Positions 23,026-35,517 of a stretch of DNA of 64,000 bases are shown one piece after another. The position numbers and the translations under genes are program-made. Where the stretch lies: the NCBI GenBank assembly GCA_036365455.1, contig JAWQUS010000008.1:15917501-15981500 (forward strand), written 5' to 3'. Position 1 is the stretch's first letter. Each line of letters begins with the position of its first letter. The notes under the pieces were generated by a model. It searched no databases, was not told the DNA's origin, and saw only the letters and a program-made list of their open reading frames with translations. This DNA is from Macrosoma leucophasiata. Lineage: Eukaryota > Arthropoda > Insecta > Lepidoptera > Hedylidae.

Positions 23026-23818
23026 TAAATACCGAATTACAGCTGTTCCATCCTAGAAAAATAGTTACAGAGGTTTTTCGTGTAATAATGATGGCAAACA
23101 AGCATACAGTTCCCATCGTCAGAATTCACTTAAATTCTTTCTGATCCTCGCGTCGTATTCTTTGTTAATAAGATGATTCCCCCGATGGGAGATTAATTTC
23201 TGAAATATTATATTCTTCCATATATCCCTGTCCTTGGCGTCGTGGAGTGTATTGTGGAGCTTGATGTGCAGAGTACAATACCAACTGACTGGACTGATCT
23301 TTAGGCCTTCTCTTATCGATCTTACCAGTAACTTCCGCTCCGTACCAAACCCGGACGTGTGTTACGACTATAAACTGCTTTTTGGGTAATGTGTTAAAAG
23401 TAAGAGTGGGGTGTTACTTTTGTGTGCATTTTACCACTATCGAATTTTCTGTTTCAAACGATCTAATCTCAGAAAAAATAGGTTTTAACAACCTTAAGTT
23501 TATTATCTGCTTACAAGTATAGATTTTATGGAAAAAATGAAATGAATTTCTTTGAGTATAATAGTTTTACCTTATTTACATGGACGCGACGCCCAAACGT
23601 AACGTTTGAAAACGTAAAATATTCAGAAGTAATATGCACACGTGCTGGCAATCGGGCCCGCACGAACGAAAACTGAGATGTTCAAAACGCTCAACTTTTT
23701 GGAATTCTGTGCGTGTTTGTTTTCAAATTCCCTTTGTTTTCATTTATAGCCGCGCAGTAAAGAGACGACAACTTTTTATTTGATTTTGATAGCACCACAT
23801 ACCGGTACCTACAGCGAC

Positions 23819-24501
23819 ATTCGATTGCCGTGAGAACATAGCATTATACAATTTTAATATAATAAGGGTATGCAATTAAGAAAAAATTAAGTATTTTAGA
23901 TAATAATAATTTGCGTAAAATAAAATAAATTTAAGAGTGATTTTCAAATGACTATAGCCCTTCCGTTACATATTTTTCTTACGGTTTTAGTCTCACATTT
24001 TTTTACCCTTAACCTGCCTTTGTAACGAACATTCGTTCTCGTTCGTTCGTTCGTTCAGAACAACTCGTTCCAAAAAAAAAAACATTTTAATTATCCAAAT
24101 ATATTAAATATGATTATTGTTATTTTATGGTGGAATACGCATTAAAGTAATCTATTATACATTAAAGTATTCGATTGCCGTGAGAACATAGCATTATACA
24201 ATTTTAATATAATAAGGGTATGCAATTAAGAAAAAATTAAGTATTTTAGATAATAATAATTTGCGTAAAATAAAATAAATTTAAGAGTGATTTTCAAATG
24301 ACTATAGCCCTTCCGTTACATATTTTTCTTACGGTTTTAGTCTCACATTTTTTTAACCTTAACCTGCCTTTGTAACGCACATTCGTTCTCGTTCGTTCGT
24401 TCAGAACAACTCGTTCCAAAAAAAAAACATTTTAATTATCCAAATATATTAAATATGATTATTGTTATTTTATGGTGGAATACGCATTAAAGTAATCTAT
24501 G
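23819..24501 (+). repeat. 350-base tandem repeat pair, unit 2
   Basis: Same pair as at 21184-21866; copies start at 23819 and 24169. Confidence 0.9.
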
Positions 24502-24564
24502 AAGAAACATAACCATAAAGTTAGTAATTCAGAAGGTACATAATTTATCCCTTAGCACCTCTAA

Positions 24565-25500
24565 GGGTTCGTTCACAGAGACCAGGTCGAAGAGCGTGCA
24601 TATCCGGAACAGTCATGCACGCTTTGCCTTTGGCGGCGTCGTGTGGCTGGTTGCTCACTTTCCTCTAAAATGGTCGAGGAGGGCAATGGCAGTCACATGC
24701 GTCATACTCGTGAACGGGTGCTGTTGGTCTTTTCTGGTTTGCAGGAGCTACATCTCATTTAGTAGATAGCAGTTTATTTGCATCTATGCTATGGACGTTC
24801 ACATTATTTGATTTGTCACGATAATCTGTACTAGATTTAAGCTCTCATTTAAAAGAGCTAATACCTTCCTACTTAATTTGTTGGGTAGCGGAGTTCTTCT
24901 CAGTAGTGACTGCACTTGGAACTCTGCTAAGTGAATAACTTTGATCTTGACGAATAAGTTTTTCTTTTTCTTCATTAATCATCATCGAAGGAATTGAAAA
25001 AAAAATGTGTTTATTATGTTTTGACTAAGTAGTTTAAATTCAAATTTTAATTTACTTTAATATATGGTTTTTGCTTTTACTATATGTGATGTTATTCACT
25101 CTAGGTATTTTATGATTTCTTGACGTTTTGAAAGTATGTGAGGTCTATTCGAAATAAAAATATTTTCTATTTCTATTTCTAGCATCGGTGGCATCGGTCC
25201 GCATTTTTTTCACACAGACCGGATCGTATAAACTTGGAATTGGCCGGAGCGGAGCCATCTGCTATTTCACATAGATCGCCTGGAAAAGGTATATCTGATT
25301 GGCGGTCGATGCCGATCGGCTGCGTGAACGAGAAATAGAGCCAGTCCGCACCTCTTTTTATTTCACACGAAGTGCGTTCAAGCATTGTAATGACAAAAAT
25401 GCACATGAAAAAATAACCCTTAATACAATAATTTAAGACTCTGTTTCCAACGTGATAAAAATCAGCTCTTCTCTCCGAACCGGTCTGTGTGAACGGACCC
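24565..25500. mobile_element. TIR element (GGGTYCGTTCACA), unit 2
   Basis: Duplicate of 21930-22865 carried by the tandem duplication. Confidence 0.65.
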
Positions 25501-25615
25501 TTACTAATTTCCGGAAGCAAGATATCAGGAAAAAACAAGGGCCTCATTTATCGAAACATAATACATAATCTCAGTTAGAAATAGAAATAATGATCCCTCA
25601 TTAGTTGAAATACCA

Positions 25616-25660
25616 TTTTTTATATTCACCGTCCATAAAAAGGACGGTGAATATAAAAAA
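25616..25660. repeat. Perfect 19-base inverted repeat, unit 2
   Basis: Same hairpin as at 22981-23025, carried in the second duplicate unit. Confidence 0.9.
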
Positions 25661-26329
25661 TAAATACCGAATTACAGCTGTTCCATCCTAGAAAAATAGT
25701 TACAGAGGTTTTTCGTGTAATAATGATGGCAAACAAGCATACAGTTCCCATCGTCAGAATTCACTTAAATTCTTTCTGATCCTCGCGTCGTATTCTTTGT
25801 TAATAAGATGATTCCCCCGATGGGAGATTAATTTCTGAAATATTATATTCTTCCATATATCCCTGTCCTTGGCGTCGTGGAGTGTATTGTGGAGCTTGAT
25901 GTGCAGAGTACAATACCAACTGACTGGACTGATCTTTAGGCCTTCTCTTATCGATCTTACCAGTAACTTCCGCTCCGTACCAAACCCGGACGTGTGTTAC
26001 GACTATAAACTGCTTTTTGGGTAATGTGTTAAAAGTAAGAGTGGGGTGTTACTTTTGTGTGCATTTTACCACTATCGAATTTTCTGTTTCAAACGATCTA
26101 ATCTCAGAAAAAATAGGTTTTAACAACCTTAAGTTTATTATCTGCTTACAAGTATAGATTTTATGGAAAAAATGAAGTGGTGTCTTGTGACACCACGTAG
26201 AAACGAAGTTCTTTCGGATAATACAGAAGCAACACAATTTGCAAAATATTTTACTGATTTTTTAAAATATTTTATTGACTTTTTTTTAATGTTGCTGATT
26301 GGTTTTTAAGTCCGTGAAAATATTTAAGA

Positions 26330-26470
26330 AATTAATTATTTTAGAAAATAATAAATAACGTAAATTAAATTTTAAAAATCTAATTCATATGACTTTAGCA
26401 CTTCCTTTATTTTTCTTACGGTTTTAGTTTTAGTCTCACTTTTTTCAGCAAAATCCCTTCTCCTCCAAGC
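26330..26470 (+). repeat. Decayed copy of the 350-base repeat
   Basis: ATTATTTTAGAAAATAATAA, CATATGACTTTAGCACTTCC and TTTTTCTTACGGTTTTAGT follow the order of the 350-base unit, with substitutions and small indels. A small hairpin, GTGGTGTCTTGTGACACCAC, lies at the duplication edge near 26177. Confidence 0.75.
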
Positions 26471-26560
26471 CAAGCCTGATGGCCGTCAGGAACTTTCATT
26501 CTAAAAAAAATTTGGTATGGTCAATTTATTATTGATTAATTTAATGAACTTCAAAACTTA

Positions 26561-28282
26561 TCTATACTTATAATAAAACTGTAGAAGTGTAAATTCTGTA
26601 CATTGAAAATATTGAAAAAATAAATACCAGGGGATGTTACTAGATCGATACCGAACACAAATATGTGATTTTATCTGCCTGTCTGTCTGTCTGTTTGTTC
26701 AAACATCACACAAAATCTACCGGTCCGATTACGATGAAACTTGGTATGATTATATTTCAACCTTGGGCGCACAACACTGGGAACTTTTTATCCCGGAAAA
26801 ATGTCTGTTTGTCTGTGTGTTTGTGCACGCTAATTTCAAAAACGGCTTATCCGATTTGCGGTTTTCACTAATATTGTGGTAAGTTTTACTTAACATTTGG
26901 TGTTTGTTTTATGTCAATCGGTTCAGAAATAAAAAAGTTATGTCAGTTTAAATAATCATATCGAATATTTTTAGACTATTCTGCATCCATCTTTTATCTT
27001 TTTTAGGGTTCCATACCTAAATGATAAAAACGGACCCTATTTCTAATCCTTCGCTGTCTGTCTGTCTGTCCGTCCGTCTGTCTGTCACCAGGCTGTATCT
27101 CATAAACAATAATAGCTAGAAAGAAAGCTAAAATTTTCAGAAATTATGTATTTTTGTTACCGCTATAAGGACAAAATTAAATACTAAAAATAAGTAAATG
27201 AAAGTATTAAGGGGTCCAAGGGCGCAAACAATAAACGTGTTTTATTTTCCTATATTTTCTGCTCGATATTAAAAACGGTACATAGCAAGTAGACGCTTAA
27301 AATTTTCACAGAATATGAAGTTGTATATCACCTTTCTTAATAAATCCATATACTAAGATTATAAATTTGAAAGTGTGTTTGTTTGTCCGTCTTTCACGTC
27401 AAAACGGAGCAACGGATTAGTGTAATTATCTATGTAGACATACATGAACAGGTGCAGAGTGACATAGGCAACTTTTTGTCTTCTTATATTTCTCCACCCC
27501 CCTAAAATAGGAGGTGGAAATTTAAATGGAGCATTCCACAATTTGCAAGGTACAAAGTTAAAACTTGGTACGCGAACTCTTTGAGCCTAACAAACAATAC
27601 GTACGTCTTTTTTTTTTTAGAAAACTGCCCCCATCCTCATAAAAGAGGGAGTAAAATTTGTATTGGGATTTCCGCAGTGCTCAAGGTGGAAAGTCAAAAA
27701 TTGGTATGCTTACTCTTTGTAAGTAAAAAACCGCATTTACTTAAATTTTGGATATCTGCCTACCTCCCTAAAATAGAGGGTGGAGGTTTGTAGGAGCATT
27801 CCACAATTTTCAAGGCAGAAAATTAAAACTTGGTATACTGACTCTTTGAAATGTAACGTAACTTCACGCCTGTAATCCCGAAGGGGTTGGCAGAAGTAAA
27901 GGCAATCATAATGCTTGCAAACACCGACTATTTTCCGGTTAAGTTTGGGCCCATGTAACAACAGGTGGCTAGCCTGTTGACATCTCCGGGTACATTACCA
28001 AACTTCGAGGTGAATGAGAAATTTCCAGAAAATGAAAAAATCCCAATAGAACTAGAGATAAAGAGACTGCCACAAATTGGTATGCAGACTATTTGTCACT
28101 AAAAAAAAACAAGATAAAGTTAAAAAAGTTAAAGTTTCTCATTTTTAGACTATATGAAAACAATTAGGTATACTTAAAGATTTTGGATAACAATTGGAAC
28201 TTGATTGGGACATTTCCGTGGGATCGTAAAATTTAAATAATTTATAAAACGAAATCCACGTGGGCGAACCCGCGGGCAACAG
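26561..28282 (+). mobile_element. Long Helitron-like composite element, copy 1
   Basis: Starts A|TCTATACTTATAATAAAACT and closely follows the element at 36397-37944. Both carry (CTGT)n tracts, an embedded block starting AGGGTTCC (27005), paired CTCCACCC-type repeats (27490-27790) and a SINE in reverse orientation. The right end GCGGGCAACAG is followed by TGTT instead of CTAG, so the terminus is damaged. About 170 bases (27184-27355) are absent from copy 2. No helicase or Rep gene is present, so it is non-autonomous. Confidence 0.6.
27854..28068 (-). repeat. SINE without tRNA head, in Helitron-like copy 1
   Basis: Reverse of the SINE body: AACTTCACGCCTGTAATCCC, GCCTGTTGACATCTCCGGG, CCAAACTTCGAGGT and TCCCAATAGAACTAGAGAT. 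It occupies the same position as the SINE at 37508-37724. Confidence 0.8.
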
Positions 28283-29604
28283 TGTTTAAATAAAAAACTA
28301 TTTTGAAATGAAATTCATGAAAAAATTTATACGGAATCCTGTGAATGCGAATCCAATTCGCTCTTTTTTATACGTATAAATAAGCAATTCCCAGGTCTCA
28401 CGCTATTCTCGTTTTCCGCTCTGTGTGAGATGCTCCTACATGAAATCCAATAGTAAACGGATAAATTTATGTTACTGATAAGGGGGAGATATTTATGTAA
28501 CAGCATTGTTTTTGCGACGTTGGGTGATGTGCTTTAGGATAAATTAATTTAGTTTTGTGACTCAGTGCCTTGTGACCGTTTTAATTAATAATAAAACAAA
28601 TAGGTTCTTTAATCTCTGAACAAAAATATTAGAATTGGTGCGGTAGCGCTCACATCGTCGAGGTATATCACTGAAACTGTTCCACAATTAGAAAACTTTA
28701 CGCTTACTAACTTCATAATTTCGCTCTTAGTTTAGATCAAAAAGTGTGATTTTTGTTTTGGTAGGAGGTTTCGTAATTTAATTTTAACATTTAACAGCTT
28801 TTATTACTATTTTTTGTACTGAATTTAGCCTTCATTTATTGAATGTACCTGAATCCAACGAATATATGTTAACTTTTCCTTTTAACTTTTGCCCAAACTA
28901 CAACACTATTCTATTCTGACCGTTTCAATCTATATTTACCGCTTGAATCAGTGTCGATTGAAATTCGGCCCGACAATAATCTCGCTATAGCGCTTTTACT
29001 GCAGTCAGTTTGTTTTTATTGAAACATATCTGAGTGTGTATTGGGTAAAGCTTACCCTGCGATATCGTAAGGATCCTAGAATATGCCCGTCTGCCTACTA
29101 TATTATTTTTTACGCCTCGGGTGCTACTATGTAAAGTGAATTGAATTAAGCCAATATACCCATATTAAGTGTTCTTTGATTTCGTTACATGAATTTACGA
29201 GTCTTTTTGTGTTTCCATTAAATTATGTATGAAAATTTACACATTCCATCAAAAAAACAGTGTTTCTGATGAAAAAGTTCGATTCGCCTCATTGCGAGCT
29301 ATGCGGTAAAATCGATGATGTATTTTGTATGTATTTTATTGGAATGTGTTCGTATTGCAGCAATTGGAAATATTATTTTTAACAAAACTACATAAGACGT
29401 TGGAATGTGTAAAAGTATCCCAGCCTCGCCATTGACTGTAGTGGGCAAAATATAAAAAGAGGCATAAATTTTCTGCATGTATAAAATTTGTGAAGTAGCT
29501 TTAAAGAATAGTGAATTTATAGGTATAATTGTGATTTTCTTAAAGGAGCGGCATACTCGCTCAGCTATTAAGCTCCTTCAATAAAGAGAAAAAAAAACAA
29601 ATTA
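28283..29604. other. Gene-free stretch
   Basis: No gene, RNA or shared repeat recognised. Confidence 0.4.
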
Positions 29605-29736
29605 ATGTTGTTTGTTTGTACGCGCTAATCTCCGGAACTACTGTAGTGTAAGATAGTCCATTTATCACGTGAAGATGACTAGGAGAGGGTAGGTAACGTA
29701 ACATTGCATCCGCGCGAATCCGGGGCGGTCTGCTAG
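29605..29736 (+). mobile_element. Short Helitron-like element, 5'-truncated
   Basis: GTTTGTTTGTACGCGCTAAT, then AGGAGAGGGTAGGTAACGTA, and the end GGGGCGGTCTGCTAG|T match the element at 9621-9847 in the opposite orientation. The TCTATACT start is missing. Confidence 0.55.
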
Positions 29737-30660
29737 TATAATATACACCTGTATATTATAAAAAGAAAAAAATGGTATTGCTATCATAATTGTATTAGAG
29801 ATTTGGCTTGAAGTTACATACCTACATTCATACATACTAAAAAAAAATATGAAAAAAACATATTAAAAAAAATAATAAAAAATGAAAAAGTTTATTTTTG
29901 AACGTTAACTTGAGAACGGTTAAGTTTGGGATGTAGTCAAATCAATATCTTAAAGGATTTAGGTCGATTTAACCTGTAACCCTGTATTATTAAATAATGC
30001 CTTCATTGCGTTTATTTTATTACATTGCCGTACAAAAGTCCTCCAAAATCCAATTTTCTACTGTTAGAACAACATGACATCATGAAACTAGTTACACGCG
30101 ACACTTTTACTCGATTTTAAAACTCGAAGTTTAAACTGGTGTACAACGTTTTAACATATAACAACAAAATGAAAATGGCGTTACAATGGTGGCAAATTGA
30201 GCTCGTATAACACTTTTTAACTATGCGATCACGGTGAAGCGGGCCGAGTAATTGTTTTATGTTCAGTGCCACGGCGCGTTTGCATGCTTCATTTTCCCTT
30301 TTTTCAGGTATTATAGGTAACATAAATAGAGGTTGTTAAAAACTAAGTGCATATAAGGCCTAATAAAACTAAGTTCTTACCAAAAATCGTCCGAAAGGCA
30401 AACGAAGTAATAAGTGAGAGTACAGATAAGCCACCATTTTCTCTTACTGACAGTAGTGACAAGAATAACAAGGGTAACTTAGTGCAAGTGTATACCGACA
30501 TGGAAATTTTAGCGCGATGACATGAGGCGCAAGAGTGCAATTAGGTTTACCTGAGAGATTAAACTTCCTCATTTGTAGGAAATACAATGGATGGTTTTGC
30601 CCGTTCAGTAATGCCAAGTTTTGTTTTTGTAATGGCTGATCTTTCTGTTTGTATCTCAAT
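29737..30660. other. Gene-free stretch
   Basis: AT-rich; small open frames near 30117-30659 show no recognisable protein. Confidence 0.4.
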
Positions 30661-30948
30661 CTGGTGGTAGATCTCCAGTGACGGAGCTCGCGGGCGTAGG
30701 CACCACCGCATTACCTATAAACTTGCCGCTAAATGGTAGTGTTCAGCACTATCGTGTTCCGGTCAGGTGGTAATGTACGGCCCTGTAATTTCCGGCACAG
30801 AGGCTCAACACCTTAGGCCTCAGGAGTGGTAACGCATCTGCATTTTGACCTTGGTCTTTGTGTGGGTGTCTTTAGGCTGCAGTCATCACTTAACATCAAT
30901 GTGAACTGCAAGCTTGTTTGCCACTTCCATAACATATAAAAAAAAAAT
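30661..30948 (-). repeat. Dispersed repeat family C, full-length copy
   Basis: Reverse orientation from CTGGTGGTAGATCTCCAGTG to GCTTGTTTGCCACTTCCATA with an A-rich end. Very close to the copies at 15010 and 46274. Confidence 0.85.
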
Positions 30949-32560
30949 CTACCGGCTGAATAGAAGAATTTGATGATAATGAAAATGTCGCCTTATTCGA
31001 TTTTCGCTTGACTTTGCACTTTAAAACCCATTTTTTTACAAACTGATCTCCTAATCAAGATTTTTTGAAGCTCGCAATAACAATTAAAGTCCTATCCATC
31101 AACATTCCAAGCCATGGGATGGGTAAACATAAAAAAACAACATTTGCATATTAAGTACACAGATGAGGAACCTACCTACTCAAGAAATTTTATTTTGAGG
31201 AATATGTTCTACCCTGTCGGCGTGAATAACAAATTGCAAGAAAGTCAAATATTTTCTCTGGAGCAAGATCCTCTGCTCTAAGCTGAGAACGGACGTACAT
31301 GGCTGCATTATTATTGCGCGTTATTGTATGATACTGAACCCATGAGATAACGTCAATATTACATTAAAATGTATTATCTAGTTTTGCCTAGTTTTGCCTA
31401 GGTGTTGGTAATGATTACTGTGTTAAGGAAAAATTTCTATTTTTTGTCATTATGACAATAGTTTTATGTAGATTAAACGTAACCTTTTCCACAAAACGAC
31501 TTTAAACTTCGACTTTGAATATTCAAACCTATGTATCAACTGTATATGAAATTTGTAAAAGATAAAAATAATATACTAAACATTCATAGTTTAAAAATAT
31601 GCACATCACGTTTTCATATTTAACTTATGTACCATGTCGAAGATCGTATTTTTCGAGCCGAGATTATTGGGAACGAAATATACTCGTGGGTATCTGATGT
31701 AAGTTTCAGTAACAATGACACGAAATTGCGTTTCAATGCAGTTCATTAGGACTCAACGAGGAACGACGAGGAGAGCGAGACGGAACCGTAAAATTCAATA
31801 ATAATATAGAATTGAAACCTCAAGTTGGATATATCTGTGCTTCGTAGTATTGTAGATATGTGATTCAATTGAAACTACCTACTTATATTTTTGTTTTGGT
31901 GATATGCTAACTATGGAAACCTCATGTACGTCATCCCAAGAGGGAGAGGTGCATTACTGTTTAGTAAAAAATTGAGATTTAAATATCTATACCCAAACAC
32001 TGACGATTCTTGCGTTACGTTTTTTGTCCCAAAAACATAACTGATTAGAATCTCAACACAAGTAGCAGAGGTACACAAGCAGTAGTGGTTTATTAAGCCA
32101 ATGATGCAGTGAGCAGATACATTAAGTAGATAATAACAAAAGTTATACTGCACGCACCGATACCAAACATCGATTAGTCTCAATTACTGTCCGCTGTGAT
32201 GAACCGTGGTCATAATCAGAAGATTTTCTTTCAAATATAAAAAGGAAAATTTTATACGTCAAGATATTTTTAGGTTTAAAATATATATTCCGACATAGTA
32301 TAAAGGTTTTTTTTCAAATTATGAAAAAATCTGTAATCATTACTACATTACTACATACTACTTACCATCTATATGAACTGTACATTGCCAACTTCTTTGC
32401 ATTTTCATTCATGCATTCACGTAATGCAAATCATTACAATTATATGCACGCCTCTAGTTATCTTTTAGAAAAATACCTGCGCAAAGTAAAATTATATTGT
32501 GTTAGATTTTTTTGAAAGTACAGCGCTTAAAAATCTTGTTATTTTAATTATAAAGAATTT
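30949..32560. other. Gene-free stretch
   Basis: No gene recognised. A short direct repeat of CTAGTTTTGC lies near 31379. Confidence 0.4.
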
Positions 32561-32562
32561 AT

Positions 32563-32790
32563 ATGGTCCGCAGTATCAGCATCGTGTTAGAAAGTTCCAG
32601 AGCTTGTCACTTATTTATACCTGGAAGCGTGTTTGAAAGTTTCGCTTTGAGCATAATTGTTACCTTCATTTTAGAGGTTCGAAGCTCCTCTGTCATTATC
32701 TGCTCGAATGCCCTGCGAGCATTAACCTTTGTTCGTTCAATGAGAATGAGGAGCCTGTTTTTGTTGTCCCCTGGCAGATAGCTATATTTA
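32563..32790 (+). repeat. Repeat family G, copy 1
   Basis: Landmarks ATCAGCATCGTGTTAGAAAG, a GAGCATAATTGTTACC block and CATTATCTGCTCGAATGC recur at 33555-33775. Non-coding despite the short open frame. Confidence 0.5.
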
Positions 32791-32929
32791 ACTTACTTCG
32801 TGTTAGTTTTCAAACTGTTTCGCAATGGTTTTTGACATTTAGAACGCAGTAAGATGTATGGAATGCCCTCATTTGTTATATGGTGATAACTAATATAATG
32901 TTTCTTTTATAAATATGAAGACCTTTTGT

Positions 32930-33080
32930 TCCGCAACATCAGCATCGTGTCAAAAAGTTCACGAGTTTTCATCTGTCTACGAGTCTACGTCCGGATGCAT
33001 ACAACAGCAATTGCAATCGGCAATTTTTGATTCTCTAGATCTATTTAAAATTCCCTAAGGTACCTTTGAATGGGATAAAT
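32930..33080 (+). repeat. Repeat family G, internally deleted copy
   Basis: Has the start ATCAGCATCGTGTCAAAAAG and the end CCTTTGAATGGGATAAATAG but lacks the middle present in the other two copies. Confidence 0.45.
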
Positions 33081-33554
33081 AGTGTTACAGTAGGTATATC
33101 CATCTGTGTACAAAATTTCATCGAAACCCGTCGAGCCGCTTAAGCGTGCTTGAACAACAAACAAACAAACATCCATACTTTCGCATTTACAATAGTAGTA
33201 AGATTGTGTATGAATAAATAGAGCACAAAGAAGACTGGCTCAGTCTTCTAATTGCGACTTGATATCTGATAACAACTTGTTTTGTAATTAGATATCGTAC
33301 CGTTGTGTCTTTGTTTCACTTTAATTAACCGGTCAAGATATAACAATACTACCTAGTAACAACAGTTTACCTTAAAAAGAGGCTTAAAAATCGAAGATTT
33401 CATTACCGTTCACAAAAATGACAACCCTGAAAGTAAATCATTTTTCGCGTTACGACGTTATTTGTATAAAGACATCGTTTTATTTAACCTGTAATATCAC
33501 AGAAAAATTGTAATTCAACACATAATTAACAGAAATATGTAATATGTATACTCA

Positions 33555-33775
33555 GTGATGCTATCATAAAGAATCGGGATCATGTCAATCAGTTCACAAA
33601 CTCCTCTACTATTTTCCTGGATGCAAATTAGCGAAACCCTCCCTTTGAGCAGACATAATTATCCCCTTTATTCCAGAGGTTTGCTAAAGCTTTTTTCTCA
33701 TTATCTGCTCGAATACAATACTAGGACTTTTAGTGCACTTTGAATGGGTCAAATGAGGACCTACTGTTTATCTCG
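33555..33775 (+). repeat. Repeat family G, copy 3
   Basis: Contains TGAGCAGACATAATTATCCC, TCATTATCTGCTCGAATAC and CACTTTGAATGGGTCAAATG, matching copies 1 and 2. Confidence 0.45.
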
Positions 33776-33904
33776 TTGCGTCTTTCTTGTTTTAAAGCTC
33801 TGTAATAATATAATAAAATATACAGAGAGTGATACCTGTGTATCTATTATTCAGTTTAAGTGATATTTGGGCCGCAAATAAGAGTTGCTGGCTGTTAAAG
33901 ATAA

Positions 33905-34060
33905 AATAATTTAATTAAAAATACTTGCGGCCAAATTTTTATAGGCAACCTAGTGGATAATATTCTCTAGATTATAAATATGGGTGAAAATTTAGTTTGC
34001 AGCATATCTGGATGAAAGAAATGATTCTGCAATGGGATCCTAACCTATGACGATTTTGCT
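33905..34060 (+). repeat. Repeat family F, intact reference copy
   Basis: AAAAATACTTGCGGCCAAAT, GCAACCTAGTGGAT, GTTTGCAGCATATCTGGATG and GCAATGGGATCCTAACC. Other copies lie at 38955-39090 (inverted) and 39325-39440. Confidence 0.7.
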
Positions 34061-34339
34061 ATAATAACAACTCTGACACAAATCGTCAAGTCACACTCGT
34101 ATATGATCGACAGTTATGTTCTTTTTTTAATTTCGATTGTAAATAAGAATTTTGTTTTCCTTTCCATCTTAGGTGGTATTTCAAGTCTAGTCTACAACCA
34201 ACTAAACGTGTTTCTTTAAAGACTTTGCCTATCAAGATCCAGGTCATAGTTTACGACTTTTCTAAGACGTAATTAGGAAAGAGGTGAAGAAATCGTTGTA
34301 GATATGGCTACCGTTTTGACGCACAATGACAAATCGTTT

Positions 34340-34539
34340 AGCTCTGGTTCTATTGGATTTTTGCTGTTTTCTGGTAGTTTACCAGAAAACAGCAAAAATA
34401 CTTACTTTTACTCCGGCGTTTGGTAATGTACCCGGAGATGGCAACATGCTCTCCACCTGTTACATGGGCCAATACGTAAACGGCGAATCGTGGGTGTTTG
34501 CATGTATCTATGCTTATATTACGGGCATGAAGTTACTAA
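34340..34539 (+). repeat. SINE copy without tRNA head, with hairpin
   Basis: SINE body from TCTGGTTCTATTGG to the end GGGCATGAAGTTAC. A perfect 20-base inverted duplication (34357-34376 and 34380-34399, loop GTT) replaces sequence that is single in the other copies. Confidence 0.75.
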
Positions 34540-34962
34540 GATAATATATTACATCCTGGCGGGTACGAGTCGTGCCCAGTTCTCATGGAGATTGAATTTG
34601 CGGCTTGTTTGTGCGTCGGTCGAGGCGCGACTCGTGGCCGACACGGTCTAACATAATTCATCGTTAAGTCTTAACAGAAACGCTTTACGCCACGGCTTTA
34701 CGATTAAAATCTCGGATCAAAGTAGGGAAATCTTACCGCAATTGATAAACTTTCTTAAGTCCTTTATAACATTGAGATCACAATGGCTCACTTCGGTCTG
34801 TATAGGCTATCAAACAAAAACTCTTAAATACAATGAAGTTCTAAAATTGGACGTTTAGAAACATAAAGGAAACCAATTTTAAGTTCAACAAAAACGTACT
34901 TACAGGATATTTAAGTTACCGGCGTAATGTATTATATTATAACGTTTCGATTCTCATTAATG
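34540..34962. other. Gene-free stretch
   Basis: A slightly GC-richer patch at 34555-34660, otherwise nothing recognised. Confidence 0.4.
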
Positions 34963-35210
34963 TAACTTCACATCTGTAATCCCTGAAGGGGGTAGGCAGG
35001 GGTAAATGGATGCATTACGATTTGGCCCCTGTAAGAGGTGGCGAGCCTGTTGACATCTCCGGGCACATTACCAAAGAAAATGGAAAAATCCCAATAGAAC
35101 CAGCGATAAAGGACTTTACGTCATTATCTTTGATAACCTCCTACTCGGGAATCGAACCCAGGACCTCAGCGTTTTAGTAGTATCCTGCTACCAATATGCT
35201 ACCGAGGCAG
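34963..35210 (-). repeat. tRNA-derived SINE, full length
   Basis: Reverse orientation: the 3' end GTAACTTCACATCTGTAATC first, then the body, then the tRNA head with the B box complement GGGAATCGAACCC and the A box complement near CAATATGCTACCGAGGCA. Same family as 19966-20270. Confidence 0.82.
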
Positions 35211-35517
35211 TTATTTTAAATTCTCATTGAATCTGTACAAATAGATATAAATGGCGAATAACGGTAAAAGTTCACTCAGTGAGTTATAATCATCGGAAAT
35301 ATTTTAATTGGACCTTTGTGTATGCAATAATAAATTGTAATTGCAACATGTTCATTGTTTGCGCAATATTATTCGATAGCGAACGATATTTCACGCCAGT
35401 ATTTCCTGAAGCGGTAGTTTGAGGCCAAAACATGAATTTATGCTTTCAAATATCACCATGTGTCATCATTTCCAGATAGTATACTGGGACCTAAGCATAG
35501 CAGTAGTGGCCTGTTAC
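35211..35517. other. Gene-free stretch
   Basis: Nothing recognised between the SINE and the family D repeat. Confidence 0.4.

Larger units (their letters stand above)
20911..23541 (+). repeat. Tandem duplication, unit 1
   Basis: This 2.63-kb stretch is repeated almost without change at 23546-26176 (constant offset 2635). The only substitution I noticed is A at 21858 against T at 24493. The unit contains a (GTTC)n-bearing 350-base repeat in two copies, a Harbinger-like MITE and a hairpin. The 122-codon open frame within it (22912-22544, minus) is non-genic MITE sequence. Confidence 0.95.
23546..26176 (+). repeat. Tandem duplication, unit 2
   Basis: Second copy of 20911-23541, starting at ATTTCTTTGAGTATAATAG. 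The junction at 23541-23546 has only a few extra bases (AATGA) and limited microhomology with the right edge (AATGAA). The near-identity means either a very recent tandem duplication or an assembly artefact from two haplotypes. Confidence 0.95.

Noticed and set aside
26690..26700. CRISPR-like short repeats in (CTGT)n tracts
   Set aside because: Simple tetranucleotide runs inside Helitron-like elements, with no spacers or cas genes.
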